From NCBI RefSeq assembly GCF_041260155.1, contig NC_091940.1, positions 31,517,875-31,581,874 on the forward strand: 64,000 nt of DNA. Reading direction: 5' to 3'. The position numbers and the translations under genes were made by a program. Each line of letters begins with the position of its first letter. The first letter of the stretch is position 1. The notes beneath the pieces are model-generated. The model had not been told where the DNA came from, made no database searches, and saw only the letters and a list, made by a program, of their open reading frames with translations. This DNA is from Ptychodera flava (Eukaryota; Hemichordata; Enteropneusta; Ptychoderidae). Shown here piece by piece: positions 48,121 through 59,018 of the stretch.

Positions 48121-49330
48121 GCACATCATTGACGCGGTCATAGTTGAGTGGGAAAATTACAATCATGAGAATAGAACGGCTATAATATGATGTATGTAGA
48201 TAGGTATCTATCCATATATTATCCCTAGGAACCTCACATTCTACCTTCTGTCAGAGCATGTAAACAGTCGAGGTGCGCAAGGTTTAGGCATCGACGCGAA
48301 ACTACTTCCACCTTGTCAGTGACTGCCCTTGTAAGCCTTGCCATAATCTCTGCCTTAAGACTCCCATGGAGAGTGCCTTTATAACATTGGTATGTCCACA
48401 GGCGCAGATCAGTCTTATAATGTGTAAAAGGACAGATTTTTTGTTGGTTCACAACAACCAAAATGTAACCACTAGCATTTTAGCGTATCGAAAAACTGAT
48501 GAGAACAACACTATAATCGATGTGGTCCGGGGATGTGGTCAACGACTTTTTAAAACCCCGAGTGTGCTTTGGATCGTGGTTGACTTCATCTTCGTAGGTA
48601 AACAACTTTTCCCAGGTAATGTCATCAGATCGAAATATAAGGAAACTAAAGCCGAACCATGACGTACCTGTCACTTGTGCGGTATTATCTACCTTGGTGT
48701 ATAAAACGGACGACGACCAAAACCAACAACAATATACGTACCCGACGATACCATCCAACAAGGGAAAGGTCATTCAGAGTGAGCGCCGCATACTTGCCTT
48801 ACGGGTACCGTACTCTTGTGACCTTATAAGGTCAGTTTATGAAAGGTCTAGGGTTACGGAACCACAAATGGATACATTGTAATGCTAGAGTCATAGTCCC
48901 CTTTCATTGACATCTTTTTTAAAAGGTCATACAAAATGAACCTATGATGATCAACACAGTCAATCGAGGAAAGAGGGCTTCATCGAACCGCCTTGCTTAA
49001 TAAGTTTTCACGATTTATAAAGACCAACTGTTGCGTTTGAACTTAGAAAGCCGTCTATCACACATATTAACGTTCTTGCGAACCAAGCAAAACTTTTGGC
49101 CGGTTCACAAATGATTTGGCGCCAGTTGAGCACAGACACCACCAATTCAATATGATGGAATCAACGTTATTGTGATAAATTTGTCGATGTTGCAATGAGA
49201 CAGAAATTACTACGAAGTAAAGAGAAACTATAACGATCACAGTGATTCGAATTAAAACATCAGATATGATTTAAAAGACAGCTATCGGAAGTGGAGAGTA
49301 ATAGAGACAATTCGTACTATTTCGTACTAT
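48121..49330. other. No recognised gene
   Basis: Frames at 48234-48882 on both strands overlap each other and show no motif. Confidence 0.35.
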
Positions 49331-49334
49331 ATCA

Positions 49335-49392
<58 letters not shown>
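49335..49392. repeat. (GA)n microsatellite
   Basis: About 58 bp of GA dinucleotides. Confidence 0.95.
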
Positions 49393-49393
<1 letters not shown>

Positions 49394-50019
49394 GTGGGTG
49401 GGAGGCATAAATGCTTCAATAGCTGTTTTGTCGGTAATGATGTGCGGTAGCAACATTAAGCTTGATCAACCTTGCACGGACAGATGTTTAGGGTATAATC
49501 GATTACTTATCTAACTTTATGCCATTGAACCTCAATCTAGTGAATATACTAGCTTTGATTAGCTTTATTTAAACAAGCAAAGATGGCATGAGAACAGACG
49601 TCCATACACAATCTTTTTCTGAAGAAGCGACCATGGTCTCATGGTTGTCACCTTCAGCGCCTGTTCTACGAACGGTTTAATAGCAATGAAAGTACACCCG
49701 TCACTTATATACAGGCTCATGAGCTGAATCACGAACATCCAAATGCCTTGTGACTTTCTCAGGTGATCTTCAGCTTCTACCAATTAAACGAAACAACAAT
49801 ATACTGCAACAAAATAACAGTTTATCTGTGGAGATTTGGCATCGTAAATTCAGTTCTCAAAAATATACAGGTCATATCTGGTCATATCACAAGGAAAACA
49901 GAGAATAAAACATCAAAGCGGATGAAATTCAGTGTCGTCTACATATATACACAATGTCCTCCGTCTTTGCATGTTTGCGAGGCGAACAAATTTCAGTGAG
50001 TAGAGCGCCCTCATGTTAA

Positions 50020-50363
50020 GGTAGTATGCACCTCGAAAGTGAACGACTTGAACCCTTTGCTCAAACTTTCCTCAGGGAAACATTCAAACATTCTTTTACA
50101 AAATCAAGAATAAAAATCAAGGGTCACAGTTCAAAGTTTTGATACTAGAGAAACAAATTACCTAACATTTACCCATATATGAAATTCAAAATGGCCGCCA
50201 TCCTCTAAGGGGGATAACATGTTAGGGTACTATTTTTAAAAAAACTAAGAGAGTGAAGTTTTTTCTTACTCCAAGAGCTCTAAAATGAGCTCAAAAAGTG
50301 ATAGGGTAGAAGTAATTGAACAATTTTGGAGTCCGTATATCTCTCCAGGAGGCGCATTCTACC
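50020..50363 (-). mobile_element. TTAA-flanked MITE, copy 3 of the dispersed family
   Basis: Inverted ends GGTAGTATGCACCTC and GAGGCGCATTCTACC lie between TTAA at 50016-50019 and 50364-50367. The interior is the reverse complement of the repeats at 30545 and 34425, which this copy helps to delimit. Confidence 0.65.
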
Positions 50364-50367
50364 TTAA

Positions 50368-50452
50368 CCCTTTCACCCCCAGTTCCCTGTATACAGGTCC
50401 AACTTTACTATAGAAAACAATGGATTTAGGACAAACCATGGTGGTGAAAGGG
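50368..50452. mobile_element. 85-bp TTAA-flanked MITE (piggyBac-like)
   Basis: CCCTTTCACC at the left and GGTGAAAGGG at the right, between TTAA at 50364-50367 and 50453-50456. It shares its left TTAA with the adjacent MITE. Confidence 0.7.
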
Positions 50453-51454
50453 TTAAATATCTTGTTCAAACTTGCACTAGTAGTTCAAGTTCATGGTTAT
50501 CAATACTTCAATACACATGCTTCAGTCGGCACATTTGCACGAACCCATTGCCGTTTGGAAGAAATCTTAAAGTAATGCGAAACATTGCAGCTGGTGGACC
50601 TTTGGTAAAAAATTACTGGTAATGCTAGGCATGAAGTAGGCTATACACATTTGATGCGCATTTACTGTTCATAGGCAAGTTTTGTTGGGTTCGAATTATC
50701 TGCAGCTGTTCGGAGCATGATCTGAGTATATTTACAAAGTCGTCTTGATGTTGAAAACAGTACACGGCAGAGAAGTGAAAAATGTGGAAACGTTGGCGTA
50801 GAGTAACACCGGGAAGGATTCAAATTAAGGAAATGAGTGAACAGAAATATATAGTCTACGGTGGCAAATTTCTGATATTATGATAATCACGTGAAATCTC
50901 AATGCAAAAGAGATGAAGGTCGATCAATCTGCACATATCTTGTGCTAAGTGTTCCCATGGTCATACAATTGTTGATGAAACCATGTTTGATGTATACAAA
51001 TAGTAAGAAACAGAATCAAGGGCGACTGATGACATTTTACGATCGCTATCTGTGCGCGAGATTAAAGAGGACAACGGCAATACCGTGTCCTTGCACAAAC
51101 TATGTCCCAACAGAACACATGGACTGACTTAAGTCGTGCATTCTATCTCAATTGAGTTCAGTCTTGACCAATGGCAAAGAATGTCTGAATGTCATTAATT
51201 CGCCTACATGTTACAACATGTTTTTTTCCTTCCTGAAGATTGAACATCTCTTACATCAACTGGGTTTAATAGAGGCGGATTACCACAGGCGCCGCCTATG
51301 ATGCCGTGTCACGCATATGCTGTCACTAATCTGAGAGGACGTTTACGCCGAGTCAAAGGAAGCTGGTATACATAAACATGTGATAGCCACCATTTTCAGG
51401 AAGGAAAAAATGAGCAAGTATTGAGATTTAGGACTTAGAAGTTACGCCACAGTA

Positions 51455-51531
51455 TTTTAATATCGCAGTGGAATCTAGCACATGTTTATTTACTGAATAA
51501 ACATGTGCTAGATTCCACTGCAATATTAAAA
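51455..51531. repeat. Near-perfect 36-bp hairpin with a 5-nt loop
   Basis: 51455-51490 and 51496-51531 pair with one mismatch (core GTGGAATCTAGCACATGTTT); the loop is TACTG. Could be a tiny foldback element or a hairpin RNA source. Confidence 0.65.
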
Positions 51532-51584
51532 GTTATCGTATCTGATTAAAAATGACATATATAGATAAAAAGACGAAACGAACA

Positions 51585-51959
51585 TCATGTACATCCTAAT
51601 AAGTAAACTTGAACTGAATTTAGAAACGAATGAAAATTCGAGAGATCTTCCAAACCATATAAAAAGTAAAGATTAAAAGTTAAACGTTCATTGGAAAAAA
51701 GTAGACCATGACAGTGCCGCGTACAGAACGACTGTTGGTAAAACAGGACACCGTCGTAGGTTTGTTTGAAGTATAAAATTTTCCAAAATTGACTGATGTC
51801 ACAAGATGTTATTCGTCGTAAATATATACTGAAAATAACTACCACGGAGGAAATTCCCCATACAGCCAGGACAGTTAAACACAAGCTCAGATAAATTAAT
51901 TTTTCTTCCCTGCTTTTGGATGGGTTTTCCATCAAGGAGTGGTTCTTCGAGGAACTCAT
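51585..51959 (-). CDS. Possible exon with a transmembrane segment
   Basis: From the ATG at 51959 the frame has a short polar start, then LIYLSLCLTVLAVWGISSVV, a convincing membrane-spanning stretch near residues 21-48. The rest is AT-rich and unremarkable, and its 3' part overlaps the segment shared with 36305-36450. It could be the first exon of a small membrane protein or chance. No family recognised. Confidence 0.2.
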   Translation of the reverse strand: MSSSKNHSLMENPSKSREEKLIYLSLCLTVLAVWGISSVVVIFSIYLRRITSCDISQFWKILYFKQTYDGVLFYQQSFCTRHCHGLLFSNERLTFNLYFLYGLEDLSNFHSFLNSVQVYLLGCT

Positions 51960-52164
51960 GATTGTGGGAAAATTTAAAGGTCGTAAGTGTGGACTTGTTT
52001 ACTTTCTTAAAACACCCATTCACGTAGTCTCAAACTAAAATATGGCGTGCAAAACTGAACAATATTTTCGTTTTGTCAGTGAGCAATGCGCCGAGCAGTC
52101 TGTCAATCAATTCAAAATTAACTCAATAGACAGGTAAACCATCTATTCAAAAGGCTTCCGCGTA

Positions 52165-52325
52165 TCAATAGATAGCTGTGGTATCGCAGAGGTGCCAGTG
52201 GCGTCTATCGAACGCACTCGGGTCAAGGGTCACCTCACAGTACTGTGACGGCGACCCTTGACCCGTGTGTATTCGATAAACGCCACAAGTACCGCTGCGA
52301 AATCAGAGCTATAGCTAATCAATAG
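52165..52325. repeat. Imperfect foldback element
   Basis: Arms of about 75 bp with GGGTCAAGGGT facing its complement ACCCTTGACCC, plus flanking ATCGCAG / CTGCGA and GCGTCTATCGAA-type words, meet at CACAGTACTGTG. Confidence 0.7.
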
Positions 52326-55300
52326 ACTGTTGATAGAGATAATTAATGTATTTTGTCCTCGTCAAGGAAACTCACAAATCCTATAATACAGCACCGTCGG
52401 CAAAACCTTATTTCTAAACAAAAAACTTGGTTCTTGCGGGTGTGGTTTTGAAGTAGTTTTAATACGCTCGCAAACCCATTATCTTTGTACTAAGGGTAAA
52501 AGAGCCTCTGGCTCGCCAGACGGGAAGACTGCCATAATGACACCACAAGGCCGGCTGGAGGGCGTACATACAGTGACCCTATGAGAAAGGTCAATTCTAT
52601 TGCAATGCTACGGCTCTCTATATCAAGGGAAGTAAACAAATGTACACGTTTGTCAATATATGACTATCTTGCAAGGTAATAAACTGCGATAAATACCGAC
52701 GGGCCCGTCCAGCATTCTGTACTTTTTTCATTCTTTCGGACAGACAGTAGAATACGACGTCCTCAATAATGAGTGCATGTACTGAGCACCTCCGAACACA
52801 GGCAGAGAAGACATTTACCTTCCCAAGAAAATGTACAAAATAGTTATTAAATGTGAATATTGATAATAATATCAGATTGGTATTTGATCAAGGTTGAACT
52901 TCCTTTCCGTTCTGTGATAATTGATAAATAACTTAAACTGGTTCACCGGGATTAATTTTCTCTCTCACTCCGCTGTAAATGGAAAGTCACTGAAAGACTA
53001 ATTTGGATCAAGCTTGACGCATAACAGCCGTTTCATTATGGCGCGTCCAGTGCCGTGCTATTAGACTTGGTTCAAGTCGGTGAATTTAAAAAAAATAAAA
53101 TCATTTTATAATAGTTTCTCTTGTGTCTCTCCTATTTCGTACAATCTTATTCGGCATTTTGTAGCCCAGGCCATGTTTTCCAAGCGATTGAATGCGTTAC
53201 CTTTGAGTGTGCGCAGTATAGTGAGCTAGTTTCTGCCGGATTCACCGACTTGGACTTCTTGCAAAGTACCCGCGGCCAGATGGGGTGTGTACACAGTGAC
53301 GTCAAGCAAATACAAAATGATTGACAGCTCCAGCCATTGTTCTGGCCAATAAGGAGAACGCATGAACTTAGCGTTAGTGGCGTACATCTAGGACCCTTTG
53401 ATTTTCGCACGGAACAAGCCGCTTGACAACTTCTTCTTTCCATCCTTGAATAACCGTCGACGATTATTGCATTTTGAAACATGGGCCCCACAACAACACA
53501 GAAATTTTCAGGCGTTTTCGGTGATACAACAAAGGTCGTGCTGATGTTTGTGGGAGTGATCGCACTCGAAATTTTGTCAACAACCCCATGTGAGTTTTAT
53601 GTACGTCTCGCTTGGGGTCAAGAGGTAACTCCTCCCAATACAGAGATGTCATCTTATGAATAATATATAAGTAAATAAAAATGTCATTCATGAATAATTT
53701 ATAGCAACGCAAATCCTGCAAGAAAGCCAAGTCTGTGATTCCGGGTGAAACTCCCCTGTATAGCGTTCACCCGACTCATCGCGTCTACTCCACTCACGCG
53801 CGCGTTTCACATGGAAGCAAAATACATATTATTGCGTTCACTCTACTCAAAACATTGTATATATACAAGGAAGGTGGCTATCTCCCGCAGCCTGTCTTCT
53901 CTACTTGTCCGTGAAGAAAGCTAGCCTTTTGTTTTACTAACTGTCACGATCTAAGTTGCCACATCTATACATCAAGGCTACCCTTTATATACACCATAGA
54001 CCCTCGAGAAAATTTCTCGAAGGTCTATGTATACACATAATACATATAATATACCGTATACTGGGGCTGTTTTAAGTGTGAGCCATAGGCGTTCAATGAT
54101 TTATCAATAATATTCATATTTTATAACTGTTTATAAATTTTGTTACAATGATAAAAACTATTTTCCTGCGCTCCGAACGGCAAACAGGTTACAAAGCAGA
54201 TTCGATCCACTTTTAAACTGCCTTCAAGTTTGTTAGCGACCTCTCGTAGCCGTAGTGGTTACATTTTTTTGCATTATTTTCACGATCTTAGTTTTAAGTC
54301 AAGTTTATGTCATGTTATTATTGCACTCACTGAGAGGTAAGCTTATGTGTCTGCTTGCAAGAGTATAAGTGGATGTAAATGCGTTTGCATCTATACTATT
54401 AATATGGCTGGTGATTGAAAGCTTCACCGTAGAATGTAAACATTATGTTAATTTCCAGGGAATATGATACAACATTGTAACGATAACTGACCATTTGGTA
54501 CGCATTCATCGATACTACTAATATATCAATTTAGCAAGCCATTTTTGTAACAACAGCCTGCACTTTCTGGATTTCGTGGGGGCGCTGTTCGTACAGCAGT
54601 TCGAATTTGATATTTCTAAGTTGATAGGTCGATACATGGTGGACATACTGGACATATCGTTACTGACGCATCGCACAGTGCTTAAATGGAGTAATTAAGA
54701 GACAGTGAGATTAAAATTCAGCAGTATCCTGTGAAAAAATAACATGCGAGGTCACTCATGCTTTAACATTCAATTCTTTTTTTCATATTCAAAAATTAGT
54801 GAACAGCAACATGCAGGTATTTGTGTGGATAGTAAAGCAAACATTGTACGAGAGATCTGCATCTGTTATCATCAACGTAATCTAGACGAGATTATTTTTC
54901 ATATTGTCTACAGTTACGGTTACTGCGTAGATTTTAAGGTTTGCATTTCAAAGTCTTATCATGTGGTGTTACCCAAAGACAGAAACTGATGAGTCATTCG
55001 ATACTTGCACTGTTTCATAAAGCTTACTTACACAAACACAATGAATATTTGTTTTAATCTATAGGAATCTTAATGGCGGTCAGTGGTGATTGCCTTTATT
55101 CAAGGCAGTTTTTTGTTCAGTTTCATTAGCTGCGGTAAGGTGATGTTAGCAAATAAAAAAGACTAAAATCTGCATTGCATGTTTTATTTTTATCACTTTT
55201 AAAGGTCACCAGTTCACGCGTAACCTCGCAAGTGTGGTCACACATCTGTTCCTTTTAATCCAGCATTTAGTTTAGCACTGAATGGTTTGCTGAAACTGCG

Positions 55301-55540
55301 ATGGATACTGACGTTAAATTCATCCTGGTATATCTAGATTGTACATGATTACCATAGCATTTCTTGAATTCTTATCTTTTAAATGACATAACATTTGTGT
55401 AGAAAATCTTTTGTACGCGCAAGGAGACAAAACGATCTTCCCGACGCTTACATTTCTCGTTGTCTGGTAATATCTTCATTGTGTCATAACGCAGCAACGG
55501 TAAATAGGCGACACACACACGTTCACAAACATATTACGGC
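52326..55540. other. No recognised gene
   Basis: Short motif-free frames (for example 53147-53730 on both strands). A small perfect inverted repeat around 53995-54040 (CATAGACC facing GGTCTATG) is the only structure noted. Confidence 0.35.
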
Positions 55541-55541
55541 T

Positions 55542-55630
<89 letters not shown>

Positions 55631-55720
55631 AGAGTGACAGACAGACAAACAAACAGAAAATTAGGGAGCGGAAGGCAGACAGACGGACAGACAGATAGAG
55701 TTAGACAGACAGGCAGGCAA
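55541..55720. repeat. (GA)n and GACA-rich microsatellite
   Basis: About 85 bp of pure GA, then GACAGACAGAC-type repeats to about 55720. Confidence 0.9.
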
Positions 55721-56298
55721 ATAGAGACACACAGAGGCGCATGGATACAGAGAGGCAGAGTCAGCGCCAGATAAAGTATAAAACCAATTGTTATCTACCG
55801 TGCTAAAAGTTCACACCAAAAATTCGAAATATTATTTACACTCTTTTTATTCTCGGTGTGCAAATTTACGAGGTAACTTAAGCTGCAGATTATGCCATTG
55901 CATTCTCCGGCAGGCGATCACATAATTTGATATATCATATTTACTAAATATTCATCGTTATTTAATTTTCGTTTCCCCTATTCTTGTGAATGCGAAATGA
56001 CACTGTGATCTAAAACTAAATTTTCCCGTAAGTGCTAGGGTTTTAGGGAATATTTTTTAACCCTGCGCGCACGAGGGAACATATGATGACGTATTAACTG
56101 CGCAGTGGAAATCATGCGCTCGGAAAATTTACATATTGAAACTTGAGACCGTTACCGTATTGCTGTAAATTTTAATGCATACTGAAATAGAACACGAGAC
56201 AACAACATGTAAATCCAGCTTACAGAAGTCCAGGGTCCGGCTTTCATATCGACATTTTATTCCACTCCTGTCGGTTAGTACGAGCACTAGCCTTAAAG

Positions 56299-58168
56299 AT
56301 GTCTGCGTGCAGCATCGCTGCGTTTATTTTTGCCGTCTTGACAATTACCCCAATGTCCGCATCGGCACAAGACTCGGATCCTGTATTCATCTATCCAGAC
56401 GTTTTCAATGATCCTGAACGGGACGCCTTCCTCTTTGAATCGTTTCCCGACGGGTTTTCCTGGAGCTCGGCGACCTCATCCTATCAAATCGAGGGCGGAT
56501 GGAACGCCGACGGCAAGGGAGAAAATATCTGGGATGCGTTTTGCCATGAAGCCGGTAACATCGTCAATGGAGATACAGGCGACGTTGCGTGTGATAGTTA
56601 CAACAAGTGGCAAAAGGACATTGAACTCATGACAAATTTGAACCTGAAGAACTACAGATTCTCCATTAGCTGGGCGCGAGTTTTACCCAACGGTACAGCA
56701 GATCATGTCAATGAAGCTGGGGTTGAATATTACAACACACTGATCAACGACTTGATCGCTGCTGGCATCGAACCGTACGTAACTATCTATCACTGGGACT
56801 TGCCACAAGCACTTGTCGACAGTTATGACGCGTGGCTGGGTGAAGAAATCGTCGACGACTTTGGCGATTACGCCAGGTTTTGCTATGAAACTTTCGGCGA
56901 CCGCGTTAAATATTGGATTACAATCAACGAACCCTGGGTAATGTCACAAACGGGTTATGAGTATGGCATGCACGCGCCGGGGCAGAAGGGTCATGGTGAC
57001 AAGACTTACATCGTCTCCCACAACGTGATTAAGTCACACGCAAAAGCATGGCATGTCTACAATGACGAATTTCGTTCCACTCAGAACGGTCTCGTAGGCA
57101 TCACTTTCAATAGCGACTGGTTCGAGCCAGAAAACAGGAGCGACCCGGTCCATCTGGAAGCTTCGGAGCGTATGATGCAGTTCCAGTTGGGGTGGCACGC
57201 CCATCCGATCTTTGTCGGCGATTACCCGGATGTAATGAAACGCAGAATTGCAGATCTCAGCCAACAGCAGGGCCTGGATAAGTCAAGACTCCCGGAGTTC
57301 ACACCTGCAGAAGTCGAATACATAAAGGCACGGGTGATTTCTTCGGACTCAACCACTACAAATCACAGTTAGTCAACAATGACACAAACGACGAACTCAA
57401 TCCACCTAGCTGGGACAAAGATTGCGGTGTCAACCGTTTCGTTGATGACAAGTGGCCGAAGGCCGCGACTGGGATGTCTGTCGTGCCTTGGGGAATCCGG
57501 CGTTTATTGGCGTGGATGAAGAACGAGTACAATAATCCTCCCATATTCATCATCGAGAATGGATACTCCACTGGAGATATAGACGAATTAAATGATGAAG
57601 AGAGAATAAAATACTACAAGAGTTACATCAATGAAGCCTTGAAAGGTATATAGGCGCTGTACATAGCACATCACGAGGGACCGTGATCAGGCACGTTGCA
57701 CTTTTTCGGGCCGGAAGTTTACCGTACAATGCATAATTGGTCGAAACATGATTATACAGCTCGGTTTAAAGAATAAGAGATGCTTTTAGGCATAAATTAT
57801 CAACATTGGCTGCATCCCGACAATATTAGATATATGATTAGACAGACAGACAGACAGACAGATTAATCTGGCCTTTCACTGAGATGGGTAAGATTCCGCA
57901 CAATCGCACAATCGATCGGTGCAAAGGAGGAAATTCATTTGGAGAACCATGCCTGCATGCTGCTGTAGTCTGCCGCTATAACCAAACTCATGGGTAGTTA
58001 TTGATTGTGTGGCATTGCTCCCTTCCCGTCGTGGCTGACAACGCAGACGCCTGCAGACGAACAAACAATAAGACGGACATGATGTGACGATTCAATTTTG
58101 CACAAAATTACAGGATGCATGAAGCTTAAGTAACAGATATTATTACTTTGTACTAGACGTAACTTGTG

Positions 58169-58253
<85 letters not shown>

Positions 58254-58646
58254 TCAATAAAAAAATCATTTGATCATACAAAATATAATATACTGATGTA
58301 CCAATATTGTAGTCTTCTAAATCGAATATCTCCCTTATCTTCTCTTTTTCTGTATATAGCCGTCAACGTCGACAAAGTTGATGTGAAACTTTACACGGCC
58401 TGGTCTCTGATGGACAACTTTGAATGGGCGTCTGGCTACACGATAAGATTCGGTATGCACTATGTAAATTTCACCGACGATGAGAAATCTCGTACCCAGA
58501 AGGCCTCAGCCAGAGAATACATGAAAATAGTGGCCGACAATGGTTTTCCGATGGTCTCGAGTGCAGGGTCATGGCGTGTGGGAGCGTCAGCTTTCATCTC
58601 TGGCTTTCTTCTGAAAGCAGTTTCCCTAAATCTGTATGGTATGTAG
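56299..58646 (+). CDS. GH1 beta-glycosidase C, two coding exons, single-base frameshift in exon 1
   Basis: Exon 1 runs 56299-57645 (donor GTATAT after LKG) and exon 2 58360-58646 (acceptor TATATAG), joined in phase 1 as in A and B. The signal peptide begins MSACSIAAFIFAVLTITPM. GH1 motifs: [18 protein letters not shown], acid/base Glu211 in TINEP, and DNFEWASGYTIRFG in exon 2. At about 57327 (CATAAAGGCACGG) one base is missing relative to the paralogues, so the first frame ends at 57372. The following frame continues the GH1 text ([26 protein letters not shown]) and holds the nucleophile in IIENG (Glu at 57555-57557). Counting one missing base it would be 544 residues with a hydrophobic tail (GASAFISGFLLKAV). 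A possible AATAAA lies at 59013. Recent pseudogene or assembly indel. Confidence 0.85.
57840..57865. repeat. (GACA)n in the gene C intron
   Basis: Short AGACAGACAGAC run. Confidence 0.8.
58170..58250. repeat. (TA)n microsatellite in the gene C intron
   Basis: About 80 bp of TA dinucleotides about 110 bp before exon 2. The Tyr-Ile codons that seem to extend exon 2 upstream are intronic. Confidence 0.95.
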
Positions 58647-59012
58647 ATGTGTGTTGCATATGATGGCATCGTGATCTGAAAAGACGCATGTCGAGGCATC
58701 ACCTTCTAATGACATTTTTCAAATCAATTTCAGCATGTTAGTCGAGAATTACAAAACATTAGTTATTTTGAAGTAGATAAATTAAATCAAACCATCATTT
58801 GGATCTAAAGGCATCATTGGGTAATATAAGAATGGGTATGATTAAGACCTTTTAGTTTTAATAATAACTTTCAGCGTTGATTTTTAATTTCTTAGAATAA
58901 GATAATGTGATGCTTTGTAAATTCTAATGTCATCTTGGTGTACGCAAAGCTGTCTAGGGTTTATTAGTTTTCTTTGTTCAGTACCTTTTTGTAGCTAGAT
59001 GCATAAAACATC

Positions 59013-59018
59013 AATAAA
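59013..59018 (+). terminator. Candidate polyadenylation signal of gene C
   Basis: First AATAAA downstream of the stop at 58646, about 370 bp away, in an A-rich context. Confidence 0.35.

Noticed and set aside
48366-48882. Overlapping frames on both strands
   Set aside because: No motif, signal peptide or splice pattern.
58164-58359. Upstream extension of gene C exon 2 through TA repeats
   Set aside because: Tyr-Ile codons come from the intronic microsatellite. The TATATAG acceptor at 58359 and homology with A and B set the exon start.
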